Origin: JAZDGX01 sp043806645
GTDB taxonomy: Bacteria > Eisenbacteria > RBG-16-71-46 > CAIMUX01 > WJJG01
Reading direction: 5' to 3'
Assembly: GCA_043806645.1 (NCBI GenBank)
Contig: JAZDGX010000137.1
Coordinates: 1-20,192 of the forward strand
Length of the DNA stretch: 20,192 nucleotides
The notes below the pieces were generated by a model. It worked only from the letters and a program-made list of their open reading frames with translations, had not been told where the DNA came from and searched no databases. Every line of letters starts with the position of its first letter. Positions within the stretch are counted from its first letter, which is position 1. Below, piece by piece: positions 1-8,595 of this stretch. The position numbers and the translations under genes were made by a program.

Positions 1-192
1 GAGCTTCTCGTACGCCGTCAACCCCCGGCGACGCTGACCAATCGACAGCTCCCGCTCGACCAGCTCGTCCACTCCCAAGGCCTGCAGAACCTCCGCAACC
101 AAGGGCAACCCTGCCTGAGAGGTCATGTCCATCGGCCGAGATGCAGCCTCCATGCGGAACGGCAACAGTCCCTGACGGGCTCGCGATCCCAT
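1..192 (-). CDS. IS1380-like transposase, N-terminal part (runs off left edge)
   Basis: The minus strand is open from about base 288 to base 1 with no stop. From an ATG at 192-190 it reads MGSRARQGLLPFRMEAASRP, then segments such as TSQAGLPLVAEVLQALGVDE and RRRGLTAYEKL. The order LPFR, then an L/MTSxAGLxLVAExLxxLG block, then an RGLTAYEKL-like block, resembles the N-terminus of IS1380-family (DDE) transposases, which cut and paste the insertion sequence. The catalytic core lies outside the window, so it cannot be judged whether the gene is intact. The start is uncertain: ATGs at 222, 153, 132 and 126 are alternatives. The 192 start has a GGTGG a few bases upstream. The family call rests on recognising the motif pattern only. 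Confidence 0.5.
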   Translation of the reverse strand, partial: MGSRARQGLLPFRMEAASRPMDMTSQAGLPLVAEVLQALGVDELVERELSIGQRRRGLTAYEKL

Positions 193-270
193 CGCCGAGC
201 CACCTTCGGTTCCTTCCCGCATCGTCCGAACGCCTGACTTCGGCCCAGCTTCCCAAATCGCGTCCCCTTT

Positions 271-287
271 TTCACCCAAAGGGTGAA
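271..287. repeat. 7-bp perfect palindrome upstream of the IS1380-like gene
   Basis: TTCACCC and GGGTGAA are perfect complements separated by AAA. On neither strand is the hairpin followed by a T-run, so it is not a typical intrinsic terminator. It lies 79 bases upstream of the likely transposase start. It could be a regulatory or end-proximal element of that insertion sequence, but the IS end itself cannot be identified here. The stretch 288-534 holds no other gene that I can support. Confidence 0.4.
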
Positions 288-411
288 GTCATCCCCTGCC
301 TTCCCAGCGACCTACAGAGTTAGAGCGGAGTTGAGGCCGGCACGCCCCCCAGCGCTGGCAGGAGTCCTGCGTGCAAGTCCTGGCCCGAGCGGATCGATCT
401 CTTTCTCCCGA

Positions 412-440
412 TTGCGGCCCGACCACCCGAGTGGCAGAAT
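412..440 (+). promoter_or_regulatory. possible promoter for the first glycan operon
   Basis: TTGCGG (412-417) is followed after 17 bases by CAGAAT (435-440), which is preceded by TGG, giving an extended -10 pattern. The predicted transcription start would leave a leader of roughly 85-90 bases before the GTG at 535. The match to the sigma-70 consensus is moderate, the -35 box is weak, and no better candidate was seen closer to the gene. An 11-bp palindrome (CAGGA-G-TCCTG, 359-369) lies upstream and could be an operator or chance. Confidence 0.25.
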
Positions 441-534
441 GATCCGGATTCGATGATCGCATGCGGCCTTTGACCCATCGATGCCGTGCCTTTGACACGA
501 TCGGGGTGCCCACAAGGAAGGACGGTGCCCGGCG

Positions 535-1728
535 GTGGACATAGCGTTTGTAGTGCGGAGGTTCGACCGCGGTGGAGGCATAGCGCGCTATACCACGGAA
601 CTGGCCGAGAGGCTTTCCCGAACCAACACCGTGACCGTCTACGCGGCAGCATGGGATGAGCGGCCCGATACCGGGATCCGGTTCGTGCGTGTGCCGTTTG
701 TCACCAGTACGCTTCTCCAGGCGCGTCACCGGCACGCTTGGAACACCCTGCTCGAGGTCGGCAGCTTCACGCGAAGCGCAGCCAAGGTCGTCAACCGGAG
801 CCAGCACGACATCCTTCACAGCCAGGGTGACTACGCGCATGGCACCGATGTCCTTACCGCCCACAGTTGTCACAAGGCGTGGCTGCACCAGGCCCGCCTC
901 GTTGCCGGCGGCCCGATCGGGCGGCTCAAGAAGTCCCGTGCGAACCCGCTCCACGCCCTCGTTCTGCACGCCGAACGAATCGGCATCACCGAATCGACGC
1001 GCGTCGTCGCGATATCCGAGCGGATCCGCTCGCAAATCGTCGAACAGTATGGGATTCCCGCGGAACGAATCGCGGTCATTCACCACGGCGTCGATACCGT
1101 GCGATTCCATCCCGAAAACCGGCGGCGCTTTGGTGAAGAGCTGCGAAGCTCTCTCGGGATCGGCTCTAGCGAGATCGTCGCCATCTTTCCCGCGCACGAG
1201 TTCCGAAGAAAGGGCCTGGGGGTGCTCATCGAGAGCCTGCGGCGTCTCCCCGCTACCCTCTCGCTCCTTGTCGTGGGTAGGGACGATCCGCGGCCCTATC
1301 GTTCCCGCATGGAGCAGTATGGCCTCCTCGATCGCGTTCGCTTCGTCGGAGATGCGCCGGACATCGAACGCTGGTACGCGGCAGCGGATCTGATGGTCTT
1401 TCCAACGGCCTATGACGCGTTCGGACTCGTCATCACCGAGGCCATGGCAAGCGGTCTGCCGGTCGTAACGAGTCGTGATGCCGGCGCGGCCGAGTTGATC
1501 TCCGATGGCGAGGACGGGCTCCTCCTCAGCGATCCGTCCGACGTCGATGCGGTCACCGCGAGCATGCGCCGTCTGGTCGAGGACGCCGGCTTGAGGGAGC
1601 GGATCGGCAGGCGGGGCCGGGAACGGGCCGAGATGCACTCCTGGGACAGAGCCTGCGCGATGACACTGGACTTGTACAAAATCGTGGCCCGGGAGAAGGA
1701 AGCCCGCAGGCGCCAGGGACGTCCATGA
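535..1728 (+). CDS. GT4-type glycosyltransferase
   Basis: A 397-residue retaining GT-B glycosyltransferase, predicted to transfer a sugar from a nucleotide sugar to a lipid-linked glycan at the cytoplasmic face. Residues 1-20 form the first beta strand and Gly-rich acceptor loop (FVVRRFDRGGGIARYT). Residues 213-250 start the C-terminal donor domain, with HEFRRKGLGVLIESL around the usual donor-phosphate Arg/Lys (about K226). Residues 294-302 are the EX7E region, but the first acidic residue is Asp (DAFGLVITEAMA). The GTG start is forced: an in-frame stop lies at 493-495 and no in-frame ATG occurs for more than 200 codons. An AAGGAAG sequence at 514-520 is a somewhat distant ribosome site. It is the first gene of the operon and overlaps the next by ATGA. 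The exact sugar cannot be inferred. Confidence 0.9.
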   Translation: MDIAFVVRRFDRGGGIARYTTELAERLSRTNTVTVYAAAWDERPDTGIRFVRVPFVTSTLLQARHRHAWNTLLEVGSFTRSAAKVVNRSQHDILHSQGDYAHGTDVLTAHSCHKAWLHQARLVAGGPIGRLKKSRANPLHALVLHAERIGITESTRVVAISERIRSQIVEQYGIPAERIAVIHHGVDTVRFHPENRRRFGEELRSSLGIGSSEIVAIFPAHEFRRKGLGVLIESLRRLPATLSLLVVGRDDPRPYRSRMEQYGLLDRVRFVGDAPDIERWYAAADLMVFPTAYDAFGLVITEAMASGLPVVTSRDAGAAELISDGEDGLLLSDPSDVDAVTASMRRLVEDAGLRERIGRRGRERAEMHSWDRACAMTLDLYKIVAREKEARRRQGRP

Positions 1729-3311
1729 CGGAGACGAAGCCCATTCCGGATATGGCCGATCAGCGGGATGGCATCCCGCATTCCCGTGGGCTGGTTCACG
1801 AGGGTCTATGGATCATCCTGCTCACCTCTGCCAGCAAGGTCCTCGGGATCGCTCGGGAAGGGCTCTTGGCGTGGGCATTTGGAACCTCGGCGATCGTTGA
1901 CGCGCTCCGCGTGGCGCAATCGGGAACCCTGCTGATCATCCACCTCTTGGCCGGCAGTGTGCTGGACAGCGCGTTCCTGCCCACCTTCAAGCACCTGATT
2001 GCCCAGCGCCGGACCCGACTCGCCTGGCGTGCGGTGACCCTTGCCGCCCGGGCGCTTGCAATCGCCGGTGGCGTCCTCTGCCTCGCACTGCTGCTCGGTG
2101 GACGGGTCTGGACCCGGCTGCTGGCACCCGGATTCGATGCGACGCGCCTTGGATACGCAGCGCTCTTCCTCGCCGCCATGTCTCCCGCGGTGCCCCTGAT
2201 GTTCGGGGCCAACCTGCTGGCAACCGTCTCCTCGGCCCTCTATCGCTTCCGCCTGCCCGCTCTGCGCGCGCTCGTGCAGAATGTGGTGATCCTCGCCGGG
2301 ACCATAGCCGCCGTCGCGATCGGAGCCAGGGTGCTCCCCGGACGCGCGATCCTGCCGATCGGCTTGGCGCTGCCGATTGCGCAGGGGATCCTCCTCATCA
2401 TCCTGTTGCGATCCTTGAGAAGCCATGCCCGGCCGGTCGCGCGCGGCACCCCCGACAGGGACCGATTGCTGTGGACGCTCCTGGGCACGGCGCTCGCTCC
2501 GGGATTCGCTCTTGTGCTGACCGAGCAAGCAACCGTGATCGTGGAAAGGGTAGTCGCATCGCGGTTGAGCGAGGGCTCGATCGCCTCGCTGGATTATGCC
2601 CGCTTCCTCGTGGAAACGCCGCTCGTGACGGTCGGGGTGGGCATCACCCAGACGCTCCTGCCGACCCTCTCGGATCTGAGCGCGGCCGGCGAGCGGGAAC
2701 GGTTCATCAATTCGATTCGCACCCTGTTGCTCGCCTGTCTCTGGGCCCTCCTGCCGCTGTCGGTCTGGTTGCTGGCCTTCGGTGAGGATCTGATCCGCCT
2801 CATCTACGCGCACGGCGCCTTCGGGGAGGCGTCTGTTCAGACAACCACGGCGGCGCTCGCCGGATTCGCAATCGGGCTCTGGGCTTGGTTCGGCGGAACC
2901 ATTCTGCAGCGGGCCTTCTATGCCCAGCGGCGGCTGCGCATCCTCCTGCCGTTGGCGATCACCAGCCTCGTTGCTTTCGCGGTTCTGTCGTTCCTTTGGG
3001 CCCCGTCCATGGGGGTGCGCGGCGTATCGACCGCCTTCAGCGTCGCCAACATCCTCTTCTTCTCGGGGAGCCTCGCATTCCTCGGTTGGGAACTCGCTCG
3101 CGCCGTACTGCCCATTCTCGCCTACTTGCTCGCCGGCGGAGGCCTCCTGTATCTCGCAGGGTCCGGGATCGTGCCGCAGGGACCGCCTATCGTGCGCCTC
3201 GTGGCCGGCGCCGCGTTGATCCTGCTCGCGTGGATCGGTTGGACGGCGGTCAACCCGGCGACGAGGCGGCTCGCATCGGGCTTGATCCACACCCTGCGGA
3301 GGAAGACATGA
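1725..3311 (+). CDS. MurJ/MviN-family lipid-linked oligosaccharide flippase
   Basis: A 528-residue polytopic membrane protein of the MOP superfamily with the MurJ/MviN pattern. It opens with a short hydrophilic N-terminus, then WIILLTSASKVLGIAREGLL (about 29-48), then a string of hydrophobic segments to the C-terminus. The Asp/Arg placement in the first helices (KVLGIARE, SAIVDALRVAQ, DSAFLPTFKHL) fits the family. MurJ flips lipid II. In a glycosyltransferase cluster such homologues are usually proposed to act as the Wzx-like flippase for the undecaprenyl-linked repeat unit, and that is the inference here. The length is normal for the family (about 500-530). Start and stop overlap both neighbours by ATGA, indicating translational coupling. 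A genome-level check is needed to exclude its being the housekeeping MurJ. Confidence 0.85.
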   Translation: MTETKPIPDMADQRDGIPHSRGLVHEGLWIILLTSASKVLGIAREGLLAWAFGTSAIVDALRVAQSGTLLIIHLLAGSVLDSAFLPTFKHLIAQRRTRLAWRAVTLAARALAIAGGVLCLALLLGGRVWTRLLAPGFDATRLGYAALFLAAMSPAVPLMFGANLLATVSSALYRFRLPALRALVQNVVILAGTIAAVAIGARVLPGRAILPIGLALPIAQGILLIILLRSLRSHARPVARGTPDRDRLLWTLLGTALAPGFALVLTEQATVIVERVVASRLSEGSIASLDYARFLVETPLVTVGVGITQTLLPTLSDLSAAGERERFINSIRTLLLACLWALLPLSVWLLAFGEDLIRLIYAHGAFGEASVQTTTAALAGFAIGLWAWFGGTILQRAFYAQRRLRILLPLAITSLVAFAVLSFLWAPSMGVRGVSTAFSVANILFFSGSLAFLGWELARAVLPILAYLLAGGGLLYLAGSGIVPQGPPIVRLVAGAALILLAWIGWTAVNPATRRLASGLIHTLRRKT

Positions 3312-3991
3312 GCGGCGGCGCACGGGCGTATCAGGATCGCAAGTGGGCAGCCCGCGCGGGGACGGCGATCGCCCGGCCGGAACCGGGTTCGCGCGTCGCG
3401 GTGGCGCTCGATCAACTCGACGGGAATGGACGCTTGATCGATCTGGGGTGCGGGGACGGCGCGCTGCTAGCCCTGGCGCCGGGGTCCGGCATCGGAGTCG
3501 ACCTTTCCCCCGCCGGACTGGCGCGCATGCCGGCGCAGATCCCAAGGGTCTGCGCAGATCTCGACGCCGCACATCTTCCCTTTCGGGACGCGAGCGTGGA
3601 GACTTGCACATTTCTCGACGCACTGCCCTATGTCGAGTCACCGCTGCGCGTGCTTCGCGAGGTCGCCCGGATTCTGAAGCCCGGCGGCAGGCTGATTGTG
3701 AGCGCGCCCAACGCGCGCCAGTTCCGGCATCTCCTGGGCTTGCTCGCGGGCAAGCCGATCGCCCCCTCGCCCGAGGAGAGGTCCTACGACGGAGGCCAAC
3801 GCCATCTCTTCACGGACCGATCGATGGCGCATCTTCTGGACGAAACGGGATTCGCGTGCGAACGCCTGCTGGGGCTCCTCCCGGCTCCGCGCGCGTCTTT
3901 CCTGCGCAGAATGCTCGGGCCGATCGCGCGTGGCGGGATCGGTCGAGCGATGCTGGCTCCCGGCGTCCTCGCGATCGGTCGGCGGCGATGA
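3308..3991 (+). CDS. class I SAM-dependent methyltransferase
   Basis: A 227-residue Rossmann-fold methyltransferase. Motif I is LIDLGCGDG (43-51), followed by an acidic residue at the end of beta 2 (GVDLSP, 63-68), ADLDAAHLPF (83-92) and post-motif LREVARILKPGGRLIVSAPN (116-135). This pattern is typical of Methyltransf_11 proteins. In this locus it probably O-methylates a sugar or caps the glycan, but the substrate cannot be read from sequence. The frame is open much further upstream. The ATG at 3308 is chosen because it sits in an ATGA overlap with the flippase stop and has GGAGGAA five bases upstream. The C-terminal part (SYDGGQRHLFTDRSMAHLL) is the usual variable substrate lid. Confidence 0.85.
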   Translation: MSGGARAYQDRKWAARAGTAIARPEPGSRVAVALDQLDGNGRLIDLGCGDGALLALAPGSGIGVDLSPAGLARMPAQIPRVCADLDAAHLPFRDASVETCTFLDALPYVESPLRVLREVARILKPGGRLIVSAPNARQFRHLLGLLAGKPIAPSPEERSYDGGQRHLFTDRSMAHLLDETGFACERLLGLLPAPRASFLRRMLGPIARGGIGRAMLAPGVLAIGRRR

Positions 3992-5181
3992 GGATCGCCT
4001 TCTTCACACGCTGCCTTCCGGCGCACGGCTTGGGCGGGATGGAGATCCACGCCGAGCAGGTCGCGCGCGGACTCGCCGCTCGCGGGCACGAGGTCGTGGT
4101 CTACACGACACGCCTCGATGACGGCCCGCGCGTCGTAGCGGACGCCTCGGGCGACAACCCGAAGATCCACTTTCTCGCCGGCACGCGCCCGCGCAGCTAC
4201 ATCGGCGGATACTGGGCGGTGAGTCGCGCCGCATTCCTGCGGGACCACGCCGCGCGCGCCTTCGACGTGGCCTTCAGCGAGAGCAGCGGGGCCAACGGAC
4301 TGCTGCGCGACGCGTCCCCCATCGTGCCCGTGACGGTGTTTCTGGTCGGAACGGCCGGGGCCGAGTTGGTCAGCAAGATCCGCAAGAAGGCCTTTCGGCC
4401 GCGGACGATCCTCGGGATCGGCTGGAATCTGATCAGCCATCTTCAGTCGCGTCGCTACCTGCCGCGCGCTGCCCGCATCCTCTGCGAGTCGGAAGGGCTG
4501 CGGACGTGGGCGATGCGCGAGATGCCGTTCGAGGCGTCGCGCGTCTCGGTCGCGTGGCTCGGGGTCGACACGAGCCGCTTCACGCCCGAGGGACCGGTGC
4601 TGCCCGAGATCCGGGATCGGGCCGGCGCCCGGACGTGCATCATCTTCGGCGGTCGTTTCGAGAAGGAGAAAGGGTTCGACGTCGCGATCCGCGCGGTCGC
4701 CCCCATCCTCACACGGTACAGCGACGTCTGCGCGTTCCTGGTCGGCGCGGGCCGCGAGAAGACGAGCCTCACAGCCCTCGCCCGGCCATTGACCGCGACC
4801 GGTCGCTTTCACATTCTGACACCGATCCCGCACGAGCGGCTTGCCGAGATGTACCGCGGGGCCGCAGTCTATCTAATGCCCACGATCCGCAAGGAAGGCT
4901 CCGCGCTGTCGCTCGTCGAGGCGATGGCCTGTGGGTGCGCGGTGGTCGCAAGCCGCGTGGGCGGGCTGCCGAGCCTCTTGCGGGACGAAGTGGATGCGAT
5001 CCTCGTCCCACCCGGCGATGTGGAGGCCCTCTCGAGGGCGATTGCACGCCTTCTGGACGATCCCGATCTGCGCGTGCGTCTGGCGGTCGAAGCCGCCGCC
5101 ACGGCGCGTGCCCGCTTCAGTCTCGATTCGATGATCGACCAGATCGAAGAAACCCTCCACGTCGCGGCGCGGGAGCACTGA
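3988..5181 (+). CDS. GT4-type glycosyltransferase
   Basis: A 397-residue GT-B retaining glycosyltransferase. The N-terminal acceptor domain begins MRIAFFTRCLPAHGLGGMEI with the GGxE loop at 16-19. The donor domain starts near residue 217 (CIIFGGRFEKEKGFDVAIRA), with the usual basic residue at K228. The EX7E pair is complete: E303 and E311 in EGSALSLVEAMACG. The C-terminus carries the familiar PPGDVEALSRAIARLLDDP region. The frame is open for about 640 bases upstream of the chosen ATG. The start at 3988 is supported by the ATGA overlap with the methyltransferase and by homology beginning exactly there. It probably extends the same lipid-linked glycan as its neighbours. Confidence 0.9.
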   Translation: MRIAFFTRCLPAHGLGGMEIHAEQVARGLAARGHEVVVYTTRLDDGPRVVADASGDNPKIHFLAGTRPRSYIGGYWAVSRAAFLRDHAARAFDVAFSESSGANGLLRDASPIVPVTVFLVGTAGAELVSKIRKKAFRPRTILGIGWNLISHLQSRRYLPRAARILCESEGLRTWAMREMPFEASRVSVAWLGVDTSRFTPEGPVLPEIRDRAGARTCIIFGGRFEKEKGFDVAIRAVAPILTRYSDVCAFLVGAGREKTSLTALARPLTATGRFHILTPIPHERLAEMYRGAAVYLMPTIRKEGSALSLVEAMACGCAVVASRVGGLPSLLRDEVDAILVPPGDVEALSRAIARLLDDPDLRVRLAVEAAATARARFSLDSMIDQIEETLHVAAREH

Positions 5182-6239
5182 TGCGCGTCCTCCTGCTTGC
5201 ATGGGACGAACGGCGCAACGCCAGCGCGCGCTGCCGGATCTTCAACCTGGCTGCCTGGCTTCGCGCGCGCGGAATCGATGCCCAAGCCGACCCACCTGTC
5301 GGCGGAATGCTCGGGGAGATCCTATCCCGACCCGGCCGCCGCCCCTTGTACCGCATGCTTCAGCGGATGCGGGGGGGCAGGCGTCTGCGCGGCGTGAATG
5401 CGGCCGACGCGGTCATCCTCCAGCGGGAGCTCTTCCCGTTCGGTCCTCCCCGACTCGAGCGGCGTCTGCTGGGATCGAATCGCCCGGTCATCTACGATGT
5501 GGATGATGCCCTCCACATCCGCCCCGGGCACTTCCATGCGGCGAGCCATGCCCTGCACAGATTCGACAAGGCGGACGAGATCGCCCGACTTGCCCGCGCG
5601 GTCGTTGTCGCGAGCGCATCGCTCGAGGCATGGGCGCGCCCTCTGAATGCCCGCATCGCGCGGATCCCCACGCCGGTGGACGTCGGGCGCTTCCGGCCCG
5701 GCGCTGCGCATCCCGATGACGGCCCCCTCGTCGTCGGCTGGACGGGCACGGCCGGGAACCTCGCCCACCTCGAGTCGATCCGGCCCGCGCTCCTCGAGGT
5801 CTCGCGACGCACGCCCTTCGTCCTGCGAATCATCGGCGAGCGGCCGCTCCCGGATGGAGAGGGCCCGCCGATCGATTTCGTCCCCTGGAGTCTGGAACGT
5901 GAAGCGACCGAAGTGCCGCGCTTCGACGTGGGGATCATGCCGCTCATCGACTCTCCCTACGCCAAGGCCAAGGCCGGCTACAAAGCTCTGGTCTACATGG
6001 CCTGCGGGGTCCCGCCGATCGTCTCGCCCGTCGGGACGAACTGCGAGATCCTCGATGAAGGTGTCGAGGGTTGCTTCGCATCGACCCAGGCGGAGTGGGT
6101 CGCCAAGCTCACGAGCCTCTTGCGCGACGCAGCGGAGCGCCGCGCGATCGGAGAACGGGCGCGCGCGAGGGTCGTGCGGGAGAGATCGGAAGACGCGATC
6201 TTCCCGCAATGGCTCGATCTCCTGCGGGAGGTCACCTGA
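5181..6239 (+). CDS. GT-B glycosyltransferase, group 1-like
   Basis: A 352-residue glycosyltransferase. Recognisable blocks are VIYDVDDALH (103-112), a signature of one GT4-like subgroup, then IPTPVDVGRFRP, then the donor-domain opening VVGWTGTAGNLAHLE, and finally the nucleotide-sugar binding region KAKAGYKALVYMACGVPPIV. In that block the canonical first acidic residue of EX7E is not obvious, as is common in this subgroup. The start ATG shares one base with the previous stop (TGATG). Role in the locus: another sugar transfer in the cytoplasmic assembly of the glycan. Donor and linkage are unknown. Confidence 0.85.
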   Translation: MRVLLLAWDERRNASARCRIFNLAAWLRARGIDAQADPPVGGMLGEILSRPGRRPLYRMLQRMRGGRRLRGVNAADAVILQRELFPFGPPRLERRLLGSNRPVIYDVDDALHIRPGHFHAASHALHRFDKADEIARLARAVVVASASLEAWARPLNARIARIPTPVDVGRFRPGAAHPDDGPLVVGWTGTAGNLAHLESIRPALLEVSRRTPFVLRIIGERPLPDGEGPPIDFVPWSLEREATEVPRFDVGIMPLIDSPYAKAKAGYKALVYMACGVPPIVSPVGTNCEILDEGVEGCFASTQAEWVAKLTSLLRDAAERRAIGERARARVVRERSEDAIFPQWLDLLREVT

Positions 6240-7369
6240 TGGACGATGGAATGGCCAAGGGAATCCTGATCCTCGGGTCGGCGCAGTACTCCGACCGTTC
6301 GTGGGTAAACTGCCAGCAGATCGCGTCGCGGCTCGCCGCCCGCCATCGGGTTCTCTTCGTGGACTCGGTAGGCCTGCGCGCGCCACGGGTGAGCGGCGGC
6401 GACCTTGGGCGCATCTTCCGTCGCCTGCGGGATGCATCGAGCGGCGTGCGCCGGGCTGCCGATGGAGTGTACGTATCGAGCCCGCTCGTGCAGTCGGGGC
6501 GGCTCCTGTCGCACGGCATCGCCCTCGCTCTGCGACGCGCGGGAATCGTGCCGACCGCGGTGATCGCCTACCTGCCGACGTGGGTTCGCATCATCGAGAT
6601 GTTTCCGCAAGCCGTTCGCATCTACCACTGCGTCGACGCCTTTGCCGAGAACCCCGGCGTCGATCGCGAGCGGATCGACACCCTCGAACGCAGGCTCCTA
6701 CGATCGGTCGACACCGCGCTCACCGTCAGCGAGCCATTGCGCGGGCGCCTCTCGATGATCCATCCCGACGTGCGGCTCGCACCGAACGTCGCCGACGTGG
6801 AGGGCTTCGAAGCGGGCGGCCCTCTCCCTGCGGACCTCGCGTCGATCCCGCGGCCCCACCTGCTCTACCTCGGCAATCTCGCCGCGTACAAGATCGACCT
6901 CGCCCTGATCGAGGCGCTTGCCCGAGCGCACCCGGCATGGTCGTTCATCCTGGTGGGCCCGACGGGACGCGGCGATCCGGATACCGATCTTGCCGGTCTG
7001 CGCGCGCTCACGAATGTTCATCTGCTCGGCGAGCGCGACCGCGGCGCGGCCCCTGCGTATGTTGCCGCCGCAGACGTCTGCCTGCTGCCGCTGCGCGCGA
7101 GCGCCTCCACGGCGAGTTCCCACCCTCTGAAGACCTACGAGTACCTGGCCGCGGGCAAGCCGGTCGTGGCGACCCCGATCCCGGCGCTGCACGACCTGAT
7201 CGAGCGGAGTTTGATCCGCGGCGCGCAAGACGCCCTCGGCTGGTCCGCCGCGCTCGAGGCGGCGCTCGATGAGGGTGAGAGCCCCCGCGCGGCGCGTCGT
7301 GCCGAGGCCCGCAGGCACGGATGGGACTATCGGATCCGGGAGATCGAAGAACTCATCGCGCGGACCTGA
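6239..7369 (+). CDS. glycosyltransferase, TuaH-like GT-B
   Basis: A 376-residue glycosyltransferase. The N-terminal part has ILILGSAQYSDRSWVNCQQI and an HCVDAFAENPGVDRERIDTL segment of the kind seen in TuaH-like enzymes of teichuronic acid and exopolysaccharide loci. The donor domain begins at LLYLGNLAAYKIDLALIEAL. The active-site region near SSHPLKTYEYLAAGKPVVAT has the common PLK-YEYLA pattern instead of EX7E. The ATG at 6239 overlaps the upstream stop. An ATG four codons later (6251) is an alternative start. It is the last gene of the first operon. It converges on the decayed methyltransferase with only eight bases between the two stop codons and no visible terminator. Confidence 0.85.
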   Translation: MDDGMAKGILILGSAQYSDRSWVNCQQIASRLAARHRVLFVDSVGLRAPRVSGGDLGRIFRRLRDASSGVRRAADGVYVSSPLVQSGRLLSHGIALALRRAGIVPTAVIAYLPTWVRIIEMFPQAVRIYHCVDAFAENPGVDRERIDTLERRLLRSVDTALTVSEPLRGRLSMIHPDVRLAPNVADVEGFEAGGPLPADLASIPRPHLLYLGNLAAYKIDLALIEALARAHPAWSFILVGPTGRGDPDTDLAGLRALTNVHLLGERDRGAAPAYVAAADVCLLPLRASASTASSHPLKTYEYLAAGKPVVATPIPALHDLIERSLIRGAQDALGWSAALEAALDEGESPRAARRAEARRHGWDYRIREIEELIART

Positions 7370-7377
7370 TGAGCTTC

Positions 7378-8036
7378 TCAGGCGCCGTTCACTTGCCGGC
7401 CCCCGCGCAGAATGTACTGGAATGCCAGGAAGTCGCGAAGCCCCGGCGCCGCCAGGTACTTCGAAATGCCGTTGATGCGATACGGCTTCTCGAGGATCCG
7501 ATAGTTCGCGCGCAGCACGTCGCCCCGTAGGCCGGCCGACGCGAACAGATTCCGCGCGGCGCTCTTTGTGAAGAAGCGCAGGTGCGTGCGATCGTGAATG
7601 CCCCTGTCCCGGTATGGCCATTCGCCCTTGATGATGAGACTGAAGAGCGTATCGATGTGTCGGACATTCGGGACGGCCGCGATGACAACGCCGTTCATGT
7701 CGAGGAAACCGACGGCCCCTTTCAGAACGGACCATGGGTCTCTGAGGTGCTCGAGCACATCGGCAAAGACAATCGCATCGAATCACAGACCATCCAGAAC
7801 CCATGCTGCAGGATCTCCTCGACATTGCCGGTAAACACCTGATCGAGTCGCTGGCGGGCGATGGCTGCCAACTCCTCATCCGCCTCGATTCCAACCACCT
7901 TGGCTCCGGTGAGCCTCTTGATCGCGATGCCCACCGTGCCCGAGCTGCAGCCGACATCGAGAACCCGGGTCGCGTGGCTGGAGACGAGCCGCACGATGTC
8001 CGGGCGCTCGCCAATGTAGGATGGGTTGATGCTCAT
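7378..8036 (-). pseudogene. SAM-dependent methyltransferase, frameshifted and interrupted
   Basis: Read on the minus strand, the N-terminal part from ATG 8036 (MSINPSYIGERPDIVRLVS, then motif I RVLDVGCSSGTVGIAIKRL) ends out of frame after GNVEEIL. The rest of the same methyltransferase resumes in another frame as FDAIVFADVLEHLRDPWSVL and continues to a stop at 7378 (PNVRHIDTLFSLIIKGEW, HLRFFTKSAARNL). Two lesions are visible: a frameshift between about 7795 and 7812, and a TGA at 7783-7785 directly before FDAIVF, in the frame of the second part. The halves join into a normal Methyltransf_23-like protein of about 220 residues. The gene lies opposite to both glycan operons, between them. It probably once methylated a glycan component. 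A sequencing error could explain one lesion but hardly both. Confidence 0.75.
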
Positions 8037-8533
8037 GTGGAAAGTACGCTTGCGAGATGGTTCGGGCGCAAGCGGACAGTGGAGATGGAAGAGGGTTCTG
8101 TCAGAGGTTGCGATAGCGCTTGAAGCGAGAGGCGGAGCGTTCTCGAACCGCGAAAGGGTCGGCTGGGAGGCCAGAGGAAGACCTTGGATGGGATCTCGGC
8201 CCATGAGCAGCTTGTGCATGGGATCGTGGGCAAGACGGGCGGCGTCCTGCACGACTCCCGCCTCGTGGCCTGAGGGGAACTTCAGCCCAGGAGCCTCAGA
8301 TCCTCGTCCGCATCAACATCACTGCGATTAACGGGCCGAGATCACCAATCCTCTGCCTGCTCCCGTCACGCGAGAACGGCCTCAAACAACATCGCTCGCA
8401 GTCTCAGTGAGGCGGCCCCCGGCTTGGGAAGATTCAGATACCCCGAGAAGCCGCCGCGATGGACTTTTCGCGGACTGCGGGCCGTGGCCGGCACACGGAG
8501 CGGTGATATCGAGACTCTCATGGAACACCCCGC
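8037..8533. other. non-coding spacer between the two glycan operons
   Basis: No convincing gene is seen in these roughly 500 bases. The minus-strand frame of the decayed methyltransferase stays open up to about 8252, but that extension has no recognisable motif. A small hairpin (CCGCGA 8454-8459 with TCGCGG 8468-8473, loop 8 bases) is present without a T-run. The stretch may hold eroded coding sequence. Confidence 0.4.
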
Positions 8534-8562
8534 TTGCCAACTCGGCATTGGGCTCCTAGACT
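8534..8562 (+). promoter_or_regulatory. candidate sigma-70-like promoter of the second glycan operon
   Basis: TTGCCA (8534-8539) is followed after exactly 17 bases by TAGACT (8557-8562). The -35 box matches five of six consensus bases and the -10 box four of six. Transcription would begin near 8569, giving a leader of about 27 bases with GGGAG at 8583-8587 and the ATG at 8596. Position and spacing fit the operon well. The organism's promoter consensus is unknown. Confidence 0.45.
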
Positions 8563-8595
8563 GGCTTGTCCATTCAAGAACTGGGAGCAAACCAC

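Noticed and set aside
492..520. TTGACA at 492-497 as the -35 box of the first glycan operon
   Set aside because: At 16-18 bases spacing only AGGAAG-like sequence follows, which is the ribosome site and not a -10 box.
289..1638. A 449-codon minus-strand frame opposite the first glycosyltransferase
   Set aside because: It is a composition-driven shadow of the GT4 gene; the Pro/Arg-rich translation has no domain pattern.
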